Below, piece by piece: positions 7,760 to 13,481 of a stretch of 31,174 nucleotides of DNA. This stretch comes from a virus. The notes beneath the pieces are model-generated. The model did no database searches, had not been told where the DNA came from, and saw only the letters and a program-made list of their open reading frames with translations. A program made the position numbers and the translations under genes. Where the stretch lies: the IMG/VR virus record IMGVR_UViG_3300005613_000277, positions 1 through 31,174 of that record, one strand, 5' to 3'. Every line of letters starts with the position of its first letter. The first letter of the stretch is position 1.

Positions 7760-7951
7760 CTACCGGCTCTCCTTGAACCCCGTATGCCTTTGGTGGCAAG
7801 TCTTGCATCGTCTAGTTACTCCGGGTGTTAAGTCTGCTTTCTCAAACAATCCTTTGCAGTTCATGCAGACGTTCATATCTCGTGGTACACCGAATGGGAT
7901 CTCTGTAATTTTATTCCCTTCGGCCAGCCATTTCTTTAGCGCGTCGTTCAT
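7760..7951 (-). CDS. Zinc-ribbon protein, possibly Mu Com-like
   Basis: A 63-residue protein with two CxxC knuckles, Cys29-x2-Cys32 and Cys49-x2-Cys52, separated by 16 residues, and the segment CMNCKGLFEKAD. As I remember it, phage Mu Com (62 residues) has the same 16-residue spacing and a CKNCNKLLFKAD segment. Com binds mom mRNA and opens its start codon. A mom-like gene is present at 12906-13481, which makes the comparison interesting. Short CxxC proteins are also related to HNH or endonuclease VII zinc knuckles, so the identity is uncertain. The start overlaps the upstream stop by four bases (ATGA). Confidence 0.65.
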   Translation of the reverse strand: MNDALKKWLAEGNKITEIPFGVPRDMNVCMNCKGLFEKADLTPGVTRRCKTCHQRHTGFKESR

Positions 7952-8415
7952 CGTCTTTCCTTTTGTACAATGGCAAACCCTACGTTGCCAAGTTTTGATT
8001 TGACTGGAAACTGTGGGCCAAGTAGATCATCTACCCTATCAACTTCTTGTTTTATCCAAGACGGTAACGGGTCTGGACACTTAACCTTCACCCCGTTGTA
8101 CTCAACCCCGTGTTTGTATTCCAGATACCTTGTGGCTATGCCTTCATTCTCACTGGTGCCGTTGGTTCTGCCCTCGCTCCCCTCACTCTTTGACGTACTC
8201 AGTGCGGTGATCTGGGAGCGTATATCCTTGGGGGTGGGGAAGTGATCGAGTTTCTCTATCAACATACCTAGCGCATCCTTCAGCAGCGCAGGGCTATCAC
8301 GGCAGAATGCTTCGTAATGAACTTCACCCAAGCCCTCGGGCCAGTCTCTTTTTTTGAACGGATGAAGCTGGAAGAACGGTCGGTACAGTGCAGTGAATTC
8401 TTTTTTCTCAATCAT
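7948..8415 (-). CDS. Early protein of unknown function
   Basis: A 155-residue protein. I use the ATG at 8415 because AGGGGA lies just upstream; a GTG at 8475 in the same frame lacks a ribosome site. The N-terminal half (MIEKKEFTALYRPFFQLHPF, then a helical region with the motif FPTPKDIRSQI at about 78-88) resembles small phage proteins where a PTP-x-(D/E)-I motif precedes a helix, sometimes annotated as replication loaders. I could not confirm this. A polar Ser/Gly/Asn-rich linker follows and then a basic C terminus. It sits downstream of the annealase and SSB-like genes, so a DNA-metabolism role is plausible. Confidence 0.65.
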   Translation of the reverse strand: MIEKKEFTALYRPFFQLHPFKKRDWPEGLGEVHYEAFCRDSPALLKDALGMLIEKLDHFPTPKDIRSQITALSTSKSEGSEGRTNGTSENEGIATRYLEYKHGVEYNGVKVKCPDPLPSWIKQEVDRVDDLLGPQFPVKSKLGNVGFAIVQKERR

Positions 8416-8553
8416 GTTTTCCCCTAGTGCGCCAGATGACCACGTTAATGTATGAATGAATGCGGGTACAAGCACATGGACTATTTCTCTATCCCCAAAG
8501 GGGGGCTGACGCTGACGCTCGCCTGCCCGGAAAGTTCCCGCGCTCCTATGGTG
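8416..8553 (-). other. 138-base gap in early operon, no gene seen
   Basis: This is the only gap of this size in the otherwise tightly packed minus operon. It carries a doubled GCTGACGCTGACGC segment (about 8504-8518 on the plus strand) and short G/C hairpins such as CCCC-AAA-GGGG near 8493-8503. The frame of the two flanking genes is the same and stays open across the gap, interrupted only by the amber stop of the upstream gene. I see no start codon with a ribosome site for a separate gene. Confidence 0.4.
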
Positions 8554-8829
8554 CTAGAACGGTATGTCTTCGTCTAGCGATTCAAAGGCATCCGGCTGCG
8601 GTTGGGCTGGTCGAGACTTGTTTGGGTCTGGCTTCCAAGTATCTACTTCCGCGTATAATTTGCCTGACTTGGCTTCCTTCACTTGAAGGTTGATCCAATC
8701 ATCCGACTCGCCTTGCAGCCAGTCCATGACTTCCTGCCGCTTGATGCTTAGTCCAAACTTAATGAAGTCTGGGGCGTTGTCTTTCGGTGGCTTGACGTAC
8801 AAGCCCTTTGCAAAAACCTTATCGCTCAT
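8554..8829 (-). CDS. SSB-like early protein with acidic DEDIPF tail
   Basis: A 91-residue protein beginning MSDKVFAKGLYVKPPKDNAP, then a beta-rich core with the end AEVDTWKPDP, then a Pro/Gln linker and the C terminus ESLDEDIPF. An acidic tail ending in DDIPF is the signature of bacterial and phage single-strand DNA-binding proteins and recruits repair and replication partners. The core is shorter than a usual OB-fold SSB but has the KGxxxxxP...W-x-N-L pattern of a small phage protein family often next to annealases. It overlaps the Rad52-type gene by four bases (ATGA), so the two probably work together on single-stranded DNA. It ends in an amber TAG. Confidence 0.75.
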   Translation of the reverse strand: MSDKVFAKGLYVKPPKDNAPDFIKFGLSIKRQEVMDWLQGESDDWINLQVKEAKSGKLYAEVDTWKPDPNKSRPAQPQPDAFESLDEDIPF

Positions 8830-9479
8830 TGGTTACTCTCCTTATTAGCGGGTTTCTTTGTAGCATGTCCCAAAATATCTTCATATACGACTTTATTGAT
8901 GTATCGTCTGGTCTGGCTTTGAAGTAGCGACCACACAGCCACGGTTCGTTCCTGATTTGTTTTCAATGCTGACCATATTTCTAGGATCTTCTGGGTGCTC
9001 TCGTTCTGTACCGCTTGTACAAGGTCATTCGCTACCATCTTGTCGGCTTCCGTTGGGATGGTTGCCTTATCCTCTGACTGCACGTCAGCCATAACACCAC
9101 GGCGCTTATCGAACTGCTCGGGTGTCATCTTGGAATCAGAGTACAGGTATCTAGCGATCCCGAAGGATACAGCAGCGCGTTTGAATGCGTCACTGAATCC
9201 GCCTTTGTCGCCTTCGATAGATGTCTCACCGGCACCATCTGACTTTGCTACCCATTCCCCATCTATCTTGATAGAGAGGGTGCAGCAGTAGTTGCCGCAC
9301 ACTTCCGAAAAATGAGTCTGCCAGTTCTCAGTACCGACGACTTCGTCCAATCGGGTCTGGACTTGGCGCGCATCGACATAAGACAGCATCTTGCCGCCCG
9401 GCCCTTTGCGCTCCTTAACCTCACCCTTACCCCACGGCCTACTAAGCGCGTGGTAGATTTCACTTGCTGTTGATTCCAT
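8826..9479 (-). CDS. Rad52-type single-strand annealing protein
   Basis: A 217-residue recombinase. The N-terminal half matches the Rad52/Rad22 fold found in phages: GKMLSYVDARQVQTRLDEVVG (29-49, given here as GKMLSYVDARQ and VQTRLDEVVG), the WQTHFSEV strand, the SDGAGETSIEGDKGGFSDAFK segment (80-100, key residues S80, E85, E89, K92, D97) and RAAVSFGIARYLY (101-113). Such proteins coat single strands and anneal complementary DNA. Here this probably supports recombination-dependent replication or repair and concatemer formation. The C-terminal third is helical and variable, as usual. It overlaps the 62-residue gene upstream by 20 bases and the SSB-like gene downstream by four. Confidence 0.9.
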   Translation of the reverse strand: MESTASEIYHALSRPWGKGEVKERKGPGGKMLSYVDARQVQTRLDEVVGTENWQTHFSEVCGNYCCTLSIKIDGEWVAKSDGAGETSIEGDKGGFSDAFKRAAVSFGIARYLYSDSKMTPEQFDKRRGVMADVQSEDKATIPTEADKMVANDLVQAVQNESTQKILEIWSALKTNQERTVAVWSLLQSQTRRYINKVVYEDILGHATKKPANKESNQ

Positions 9480-9648
9480 CCATAAGCTCCTTTAACTTTT
9501 CGTGCATAAACTCTCGACGTTCCTGAGTGCCCCTTGGTATCTCGCATTGCTCAATCTCTTTCACAATGTCATCGCCGCTTCGCTTCGGCACCAACTCATC
9601 ATCTGCCGACAGATCGTCCTCGAACATTTCGCTTTTGACTCGCCCCAT
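9460..9648 (-). CDS. Small acidic/helical early protein
   Basis: A 62-residue protein with a good Shine-Dalgarno (GGAGG just upstream). Its TAATG start overlaps the previous stop. The sequence is charged (MGRVKSEMFEDDLSADDELV, later RGTQERREFMHEKLKELMDG) and predicted largely helical. It precedes the annealase and overlaps it by 20 bases. I do not recognise a family. Confidence 0.75.
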   Translation of the reverse strand: MGRVKSEMFEDDLSADDELVPKRSGDDIVKEIEQCEIPRGTQERREFMHEKLKELMDGINSK

Positions 9649-10022
9649 TACCGAACCTCCGTTACTAAACCAATGACTCGACCACGCTGGATAATGAAAT
9701 ACTGACCGGCAGGGTTGCCGTTGATAACGTCCGCTTCTTCAAGACCGCCATCGGTATCCGATTGGACACCATTGTGTGGGTGCTGCTTGATATCAAGTCC
9801 GTCTTCACGAATCCAGAAATCAACAAGGCGATCCATCTCATCGCGGGTGTCGGCAATGATGCCGTTGTCGAAGGACAGGTATTCATCCATGCCAAACCAA
9901 TGAAGGTTGAACTGGGTGTCGTTGTCTTCGACTTCATCCATTTGGTGCTGGTAGTCATCGTCGCCCCACAGTCTTTGAAACTCTGGATCTGACTCGATAG
10001 GTCTGTCTGGTACGTCGTACAT
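9648..10022 (-). CDS. First gene of minus early operon, acidic protein of unknown function
   Basis: A 124-residue very acidic protein beginning MYDVPDRPIESDPEFQRLWG. The start at 10022 has AGAGG nine bases upstream and lies just after a promoter. A longer frame to 10193 crosses the promoter and the divergent gene, so it is rejected. The N-terminal half is Asp/Glu-rich (DDDYQHQMDEVEDND). The C-terminal half ends with a beta-rich QYFIIQRGRVIGLVTEVR. As first product of an early operon it may act on host functions, for example as a DNA mimic; that is speculation from acidity and position only. Confidence 0.7.
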   Translation of the reverse strand: MYDVPDRPIESDPEFQRLWGDDDYQHQMDEVEDNDTQFNLHWFGMDEYLSFDNGIIADTRDEMDRLVDFWIREDGLDIKQHPHNGVQSDTDGGLEEADVINGNPAGQYFIIQRGRVIGLVTEVR

Positions 10023-10049
10023 ATTTGTTTCCTCTGTTGTGTGAGGCCA

Positions 10050-10078
10050 ATTAAACACGATTCTTTTATGCAATGCAA
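10050..10078 (-). promoter_or_regulatory. Early promoter of the minus operon (P1)
   Basis: On the minus strand: -35 TTGCAT (10073-10078), a 17-base spacer and -10 TTTAAT (10050-10055), 28 bases before the start at 10022. The transcript would begin in a leader (10034-10049, CTGTTGTGTGAGGCCA on the plus strand) that recurs with one mismatch at 13887-13902, where it follows an equally spaced TTGACT/TTTAAT promoter. The match of spacer, -10 and leader supports both as sigma-70-type promoters read by host polymerase. Confidence 0.7.
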
Positions 10079-10081
10079 CCA

Positions 10082-10110
10082 TTCCAATGAAAACTTTTTC
10101 AGTGTATTGT
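10082..10110 (+). promoter_or_regulatory. Candidate rightward promoter for the Cro-like gene
   Basis: Plus-strand TTCCAA (10082-10087), 17-base spacer and TATTGT (10105-10110). It matches consensus at only 3 and 4 of 6 positions, so it is weak. The Cro-like gene begins 22 bases later with AGGAG as ribosome site. The spacer contains the palindrome at 10088-10101. Confidence 0.35.
10088..10101. promoter_or_regulatory. Candidate operator palindrome TGAAAA-CT-TTTTCA
   Basis: A perfect inverted repeat with 6-base arms and a 2-base centre, lying between the two divergent promoters and inside the spacer of the rightward one. It is the most obvious binding site for the Cro-like regulator encoded at 10133. 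A second, shorter palindrome (TGCAATGCA, about 10070-10078) overlaps the -35 of the leftward promoter. Confidence 0.4.
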
Positions 10111-10132
10111 TTGGGGTCAACAGGAGAAAGAA

Positions 10133-10345
10133 ATGAATCCAGAAGTATTTGAGAAGTTGAGAGTGAAGGCTGGTGGTGTGAGTGCATTGGCAAGGGCTAT
10201 GGATACATACCCACAACAGATTCAACATTGGAGGTCTCTTGGAGTGCCTGCTCCTCATGTGGTACGGTTATGCCGTATATCTGAAGGCCAAGTGAAACCA
10301 CACGATATCAGGCCTGACATCTTCCTAGAAGAATGGACGGTTTAG
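10133..10345 (+). CDS. Cro/YdaS-like transcriptional regulator
   Basis: A 70-residue DNA-binding protein. Residues 15-40 (GVSALARAMDTYPQQIQHWRS) form a helix-turn-helix, and the C-terminal segment RISEGQVKPHDIRPDIF matches the GxVxxHDLRPDIF pattern of Cro/YdaS regulators. AGGAG at 10122-10126 is the ribosome site. It is the first rightward gene, divergent from the early minus operon and followed by a strong terminator, the position of a lambdoid cro. No CI-type repressor or integrase is recognisable, so it may regulate early-to-late timing rather than lysogeny. Confidence 0.85.
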   Translation: MNPEVFEKLRVKAGGVSALARAMDTYPQQIQHWRSLGVPAPHVVRLCRISEGQVKPHDIRPDIFLEEWTV

Positions 10346-10350
10346 TTTGC

Positions 10351-10403
10351 GGTCGGCTCCCTTTCCCCTCCCTCCCCTGTTGTTAGGGAGTCGGCCCTCT
10401 TTT
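10351..10403 (+). terminator. Rho-independent terminator after the Cro-like gene
   Basis: Arms GGTCGGCTCCCT (10351-10362) and AGGGAGTCGGCC (10385-10396) pair over 12 positions, two of them G-U, around a 22-base pyrimidine-rich loop. CTCTTTT follows (10397-10403). It starts five bases after the Cro-like stop codon. It would end or attenuate rightward transcription before the NinG operon. Confidence 0.75.
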
Positions 10404-10721
10404 ACGGTTTGTCCTGCACCGAAAGCAGCAGAGGCCTGTACGCAATTACGTACGGGTGCCGGTGGTTAACCGGCTGGACGAAATGACCAAAGACAATTTG
10501 CTTGAAGCTGCGCGTCTTAGTAGGAACGCGAAACGGAACACTCGTAAACGGTGGCAATAAAACCCTCTCCCTCATTGTAAATATGAGTTGAGAGGTGGGC
10601 AGAGTTTGGGCTAGCTCAGAAGTAGTCGAGTGGAAATACAGCAAGTAATACAGACAAAGATTAGTAAGGGCCACCAAACCCTACTAAATGTCACGGCATG
10701 TCTAAAAAAAGGGAGAGAGGA
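10404..10721 (+). promoter_or_regulatory. 318-base leader with hairpins, no clear gene
   Basis: Between the terminator and the next sure gene lie several inverted repeats: GTACG-6-CGTAC (10438-10453); GCCGG-7-CCGGC near 10458-10474; an 11-pair stem CCTCTC.CTCAT / ATGAG.GAGAGG (10564-10595) with a 7-base loop; and TTAGTA.GGG / CCC.TACTAA (10661-10687) with one bulged A and an 8-base loop, about 25 bases before the next ribosome site. The last two lack a T-run, so they are not simple terminators. The region looks like a control leader. Confidence 0.5.
10456..10560 (+). CDS. Possible 34-residue basic peptide
   Basis: A GTG-started frame ending at TAA 10558-10560 encodes a basic peptide whose C terminus reads MTKDNLLEAARLSRNAKRN, with further R/K residues. 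There is no convincing Shine-Dalgarno before the GTG, and an internal ATG at 10483 is an alternative start. The helical, basic, Arg-rich end recalls lambda N-type RNA-binding peptides in character only. It may be a chance frame. Confidence 0.25.
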   Translation: MPVVNRLDEMTKDNLLEAARLSRNAKRNTRKRWQ

Positions 10722-11051
10722 ATGGAAGAGCAACCAGATAAAATGGATCGGATTCTCAACCGCCTAAGTGAAAGACTGGGGGAGTGGGAGGAGTGGTCAC
10801 AGATAGCGATAGAGAATGAAGCAGCGTTTAAGTCTTACACGGCTTTATCAACGAAGACACACATGGACTCAGGGTGTAGCCATGCTAAAGCGCAAGTCGA
10901 AGTCCAAGCCACACCCGAATGGGCAGCCCATTTCAAAGCAGTCGCAGAGTCCAATCTCCGAGTAGAGATGGCGAAGAAGCAGATGACTGCGCTGGATTTA
11001 CAGTTCCGAGCAGAGCAGACAAAGCAAGCCAACCTGAGAAGGGTGGTATAA
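10722..11051 (+). CDS. Small helical protein upstream of NinG-like gene
   Basis: A 109-residue protein. The ATG at 10722 follows GGGAGAGAGG closely; an in-frame ATG at 10698 has no ribosome site. It is charged and almost wholly helical (RILNRLSERLGEWEEWSQIA, later HFKAVAESNLRVEMAKKQM). It shares one base with the NinG-like start (TAATG). Similar short helical proteins precede endonuclease or NinG genes in other phages. Function unknown. Confidence 0.75.
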   Translation: MEEQPDKMDRILNRLSERLGEWEEWSQIAIENEAAFKSYTALSTKTHMDSGCSHAKAQVEVQATPEWAAHFKAVAESNLRVEMAKKQMTALDLQFRAEQTKQANLRRVV

Positions 11052-11467
11052 TGGCTGAAACACTACGCGCCAAAGCATTGAAAACGCTCCAGAAGTTACG
11101 CAGAATGGAGTGCGCCAACGATGAAGGCTACTGCAAATGTGTATCCTGCGGGGTATCAGTACACTGGAAAGAGTGTGACGGTGGTCACTGGCTACCAAAG
11201 GGATCAAGTTCGCGCTGGGCATTGGAGCCAGAGAATGTGTGGAGTCAGTGTAAATCGTGCAATGGCTTTCAGATGAAGCATGGCAGCGCAGCCCAGCAAT
11301 ACACTATCCACATGATTGACTTCTATGGAAGGGAGTTCGTTGACCACATGCTCGATACCCGAAGGGATATTCACAAGCTGTACGCTGCCGACTACCGGGA
11401 GATGATTGCCGATTGGTCTGAGCAGATCAAAGGGCATGAGCGCAGGTTAGGAGTGAGCGGGCGATGA
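11051..11467 (+). CDS. ninG: NinG/Rap-like recombination endonuclease
   Basis: A 138-residue protein with the NinG pattern: CKCVSCG (Cys30 and Cys33), KECDGGHWLPKG (His46) and VWSQCKSCN (Cys67, Cys70, Asn71), a zinc-bound HNH-like core. Lambda NinG (Rap) resolves branched DNA and promotes phage recombination. The N terminus found in lambda NinG is shorter here. Context fits: an annealase of the Rad52 type is encoded in the divergent operon. The ATG overlaps the upstream stop, and the stop overlaps the next ATG by four bases. Confidence 0.8.
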   Translation: MAETLRAKALKTLQKLRRMECANDEGYCKCVSCGVSVHWKECDGGHWLPKGSSSRWALEPENVWSQCKSCNGFQMKHGSAAQQYTIHMIDFYGREFVDHMLDTRRDIHKLYAADYREMIADWSEQIKGHERRLGVSGR

Positions 11468-11646
11468 GGTCGCCAAGGTCTGTGGCTGCGGATATGGTCA
11501 AGGCTATGGACGCTGCGATGAAGCAGGTTTGGGACGCAGAGCCAAAGAAAGAATCTCATAAGGGATTGAAACGACAAGTATTTGCGCATGTGTGCAACAA
11601 CTACGCAAGGCGAGGGGGCTATGGGAAGATCGAAGTTACCGACTGA
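11464..11646 (+). CDS. Small early protein, unknown function
   Basis: A 60-residue protein in an ATGA overlap with the NinG-like gene. The sequence is helical and basic (MRSPRSVAADMVKAMDAAMK, then QVFAHVCNNYARRGGYGKIE). It overlaps the metallophosphoesterase start by 26 bases. I recognise no family. Codon use and tight packing favour a real gene. Confidence 0.65.
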   Translation: MRSPRSVAADMVKAMDAAMKQVWDAEPKKESHKGLKRQVFAHVCNNYARRGGYGKIEVTD

Positions 11647-12589
11647 TCCTGAAGTATTCGCAGTAGAGTTTGAGTCTTTGGGCGCTACTAACCTGGCTAC
11701 CAAATACAACGTCTCGGTCAGAAACGTCTTTTCCAAGCGAAAGCGGGTAGAGGGTATTCTCGGCAGGACTTTAAGCGTCCCAGCGCACTTATCCAGAGTG
11801 AAAGGGCCGAGGAAATCGGTGCGGCATACGCTAACCATCAAGAAAGACAAAACCTTTTTGATAGGCTCGGATGCTCACTATGAGGCCAATTCCGTAACCA
11901 CTGCTCATCTTGCTTTTGTAGAACTAGCCAAACAGCTACAGCCAGATGTCATCGTTCTGAACGGCGATTTACTAGACGGGGCTAGTATCAGCCGTCATAG
12001 CCCTTTAGGTTGGGAGGAGCGCCCAACTGTCGAGCAAGAAATAAACACAGTCACGCAAAGGCTTTTAGAAATTGAAAAGGCTGCGCCAAACGCGGAGCGT
12101 TTCTGGACTATGGGCAACCATGACCAGCGGTTTGATATGTCGTTGGCGCAGAATGCTTCTATGTTTCAAGGGGTTCCGGGTTTTAGCTTGAAAGATCACT
12201 TCCCAAGCTGGACATTTTGCATGTCTCTTTGGGTGGAGGGTGCGGAAAAACCGATAATGATTAAGCATAGGTTTAACAGCGGAATCCATGCGGGATACAA
12301 CAACGCCTTGAAGTCGGGCGTCCACATGGTCACGGGCCACACTCATCAAATGGAGTGTAAGAGTTGGTCAGATTATAACGCTCACCGCTACGGAGTTCAG
12401 TGTGGGACTATGGCAGACCCGCACCAACCGAGCTTCGACTACGCAGAGGATACGCCAAAGAATTGGGTATCAGGCTTTGTCGTGCTGACCGTCCGTGATA
12501 ACTTCCTACTGACCCCAGAGTTTGTGAAGGTTCATAAGCCAGCGGAATATGAATGGCGTGGTGAGATTCATACGGTAGACTACGAATGA
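11621..12589 (+). CDS. HTH-metallophosphoesterase
   Basis: A 322-residue protein. GAGGGGG lies just before the ATG at 11621; an earlier in-frame start at 11582 has no such site. Residues 8-45 form a helix-turn-helix-like segment (LGATNLATKYNVSVRNVFSK). Residues 75-310 are a calcineurin-like phosphoesterase with all metal motifs: SDAHYE (Asp84, His86), NGDLLD (Asp116), GNHD (165-168), IKH (His216) and GHTH (239-242). Such phage enzymes hydrolyse phosphodiesters of nucleic acids or nucleotides. The substrate here is unknown, but the HTH and NinG context suggest DNA processing. Confidence 0.85.
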   Translation: MGRSKLPTDPEVFAVEFESLGATNLATKYNVSVRNVFSKRKRVEGILGRTLSVPAHLSRVKGPRKSVRHTLTIKKDKTFLIGSDAHYEANSVTTAHLAFVELAKQLQPDVIVLNGDLLDGASISRHSPLGWEERPTVEQEINTVTQRLLEIEKAAPNAERFWTMGNHDQRFDMSLAQNASMFQGVPGFSLKDHFPSWTFCMSLWVEGAEKPIMIKHRFNSGIHAGYNNALKSGVHMVTGHTHQMECKSWSDYNAHRYGVQCGTMADPHQPSFDYAEDTPKNWVSGFVVLTVRDNFLLTPEFVKVHKPAEYEWRGEIHTVDYE

Positions 12590-12786
12590 TGAAAGAAATA
12601 GAACCGTGGGAATACATTGTAGCTAACCAGCTCAACTTCTTGAGTGGGCGGGTAGTGCAGTTAGTCACGGAATACGGGGTGACAAAAGACATTCAAGTTC
12701 TGGAAGAGGCTTGTCGGGATCTTGCTACACTGGTTCAACGTGAACGCTTCATTGAGGAGAGGTTTGGTGCCGACGATAGTGATTGA
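12586..12786 (+). CDS. Small early protein, unknown function
   Basis: A 66-residue protein starting in an ATGATG doublet overlapping the phosphoesterase stop; either ATG (12586 or 12589) could be used. It is acidic and helical (EPWEYIVANQLNFLSGRVVQ, later VLEEACRDLATLVQRERFI). No family recognised. Confidence 0.7.
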   Translation: MMKEIEPWEYIVANQLNFLSGRVVQLVTEYGVTKDIQVLEEACRDLATLVQRERFIEERFGADDSD

Positions 12787-12931
12787 AGACATGGACAACA
12801 ACTCGCAGGTCACGATTATCATCTCGGACTTGTACGAGGAAGTCCCAGAACCGAATCCCCCAGCAGAGAAGCCAGAGGATCAGGCGAGGGAGAATGTGTG
12901 GCTGGTTAATGGCAAGCAGGCCGAAAACTGA
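12767..12931 (+). CDS. Small acidic protein, last gene of rightward early operon
   Basis: A 54-residue protein. I prefer the GTG start at 12767 because GAGGAGAGG (12754-12762) lies directly upstream; an ATG at 12791 is the alternative. It has an acidic, partly beta N terminus (PTIVIEDMDNNSQVTIIISD) and a Pro/Glu-rich tail. Its last 26 bases overlap the 3' end of the convergent mom-like gene. Confidence 0.6.
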   Translation: MPTIVIEDMDNNSQVTIIISDLYEEVPEPNPPAEKPEDQARENVWLVNGKQAEN

Positions 12932-13481
12932 ACAGGTGTTTCCGACTTCGCTTGACCCACTCGCCCTCCATCTCTGAATACTTAACGCCTTTCATCTTCT
13001 TGATGCTTCCGTCTGGATGGACAAAGTCTGTTTTCTGAGCGGTTAGCCCGTGGTAGGTAAAGTTTGATGCTTTGTAGATTCCACCAGTGTGGCCTTGGGC
13101 TGTGTCAGCGTAGGTAATGACCAACCGCAGTGGATAGCGTTGCTGAAGCAGCTTGATTGATTGGGATATAAGGCGAGAGGGTGAGTTTCTGGGCGATCCT
13201 TCCCTGAAGGCCAGTCTCGTAATCTCCAACACCCCATGCTGCTCGTCGCTCTTGTACAGGCCGTTTATGTTTCTAGCGTTGGGTATCCCGTAGGTTATGG
13301 CTCCCCAGCAAAACGAATCGAATACAGCGCCAAAGCTGTACACGTGCAAGAAGCCTTTATCGCCAAAGTAATGGCTCTCCTTGTACACTTCAGCCGCCAC
13401 GCCCTTGCTGACTTCCTGAATACAGAACATCTTTGGGGAGGTTGGTGGTGTCGCGGTGATGCCAAAGAGATCATCTTGCAT
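12906..13481 (-). CDS. mom: Mom-like DNA modification protein
   Basis: A 191-residue protein with the pattern of phage Mu Mom. Residues 85-92 read LEITRLAF, followed by NSPSRLISQSIKLL (99-112), and residues 121-140 read VITYADTAQGHTGGIYKASN and continue to FTYHGLTAQKTDF. The family has an acetyltransferase-like fold. Mu Mom converts adenine in phage DNA to an N6-carbamoylmethyl-type base and so blocks host restriction. The ATG at 13481 is not preceded by a Shine-Dalgarno and sits in a perfect inverted repeat (13474-13488). Its start overlaps the end of the lipoprotein gene by 11 bases, so translation may depend on coupling or on a Com-like activator. Confidence 0.8.
   Translation of the reverse strand: MQDDLFGITATPPTSPKMFCIQEVSKGVAAEVYKESHYFGDKGFLHVYSFGAVFDSFCWGAITYGIPNARNINGLYKSDEQHGVLEITRLAFREGSPRNSPSRLISQSIKLLQQRYPLRLVITYADTAQGHTGGIYKASNFTYHGLTAQKTDFVHPDGSIKKMKGVKYSEMEGEWVKRSRKHLFSFRPACH

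Noticed and set aside
8460-8693. Plus-strand frame of 77 residues
   Set aside because: Antisense to the SSB-like gene and the operon gap; no supporting start site.
9648-10193. Longer version of the first minus-operon gene starting at 10193
   Set aside because: It would cross the P1 promoter and overlap the Cro-like gene; the start at 10022 has AGAGG and follows the promoter.
10402-10677. Minus-strand frame of 91 residues in the leader region
   Set aside because: It starts at a GTG without a ribosome site, runs antisense through the hairpins and terminator, and its sequence does not resemble a folded protein.
10610-10690. tRNA-like D-arm motif (GGGCTAGCTCAG near 10608-10620)
   Set aside because: No T-arm (GTTCGA-type) sequence or acceptor pairing follows at the right distance.
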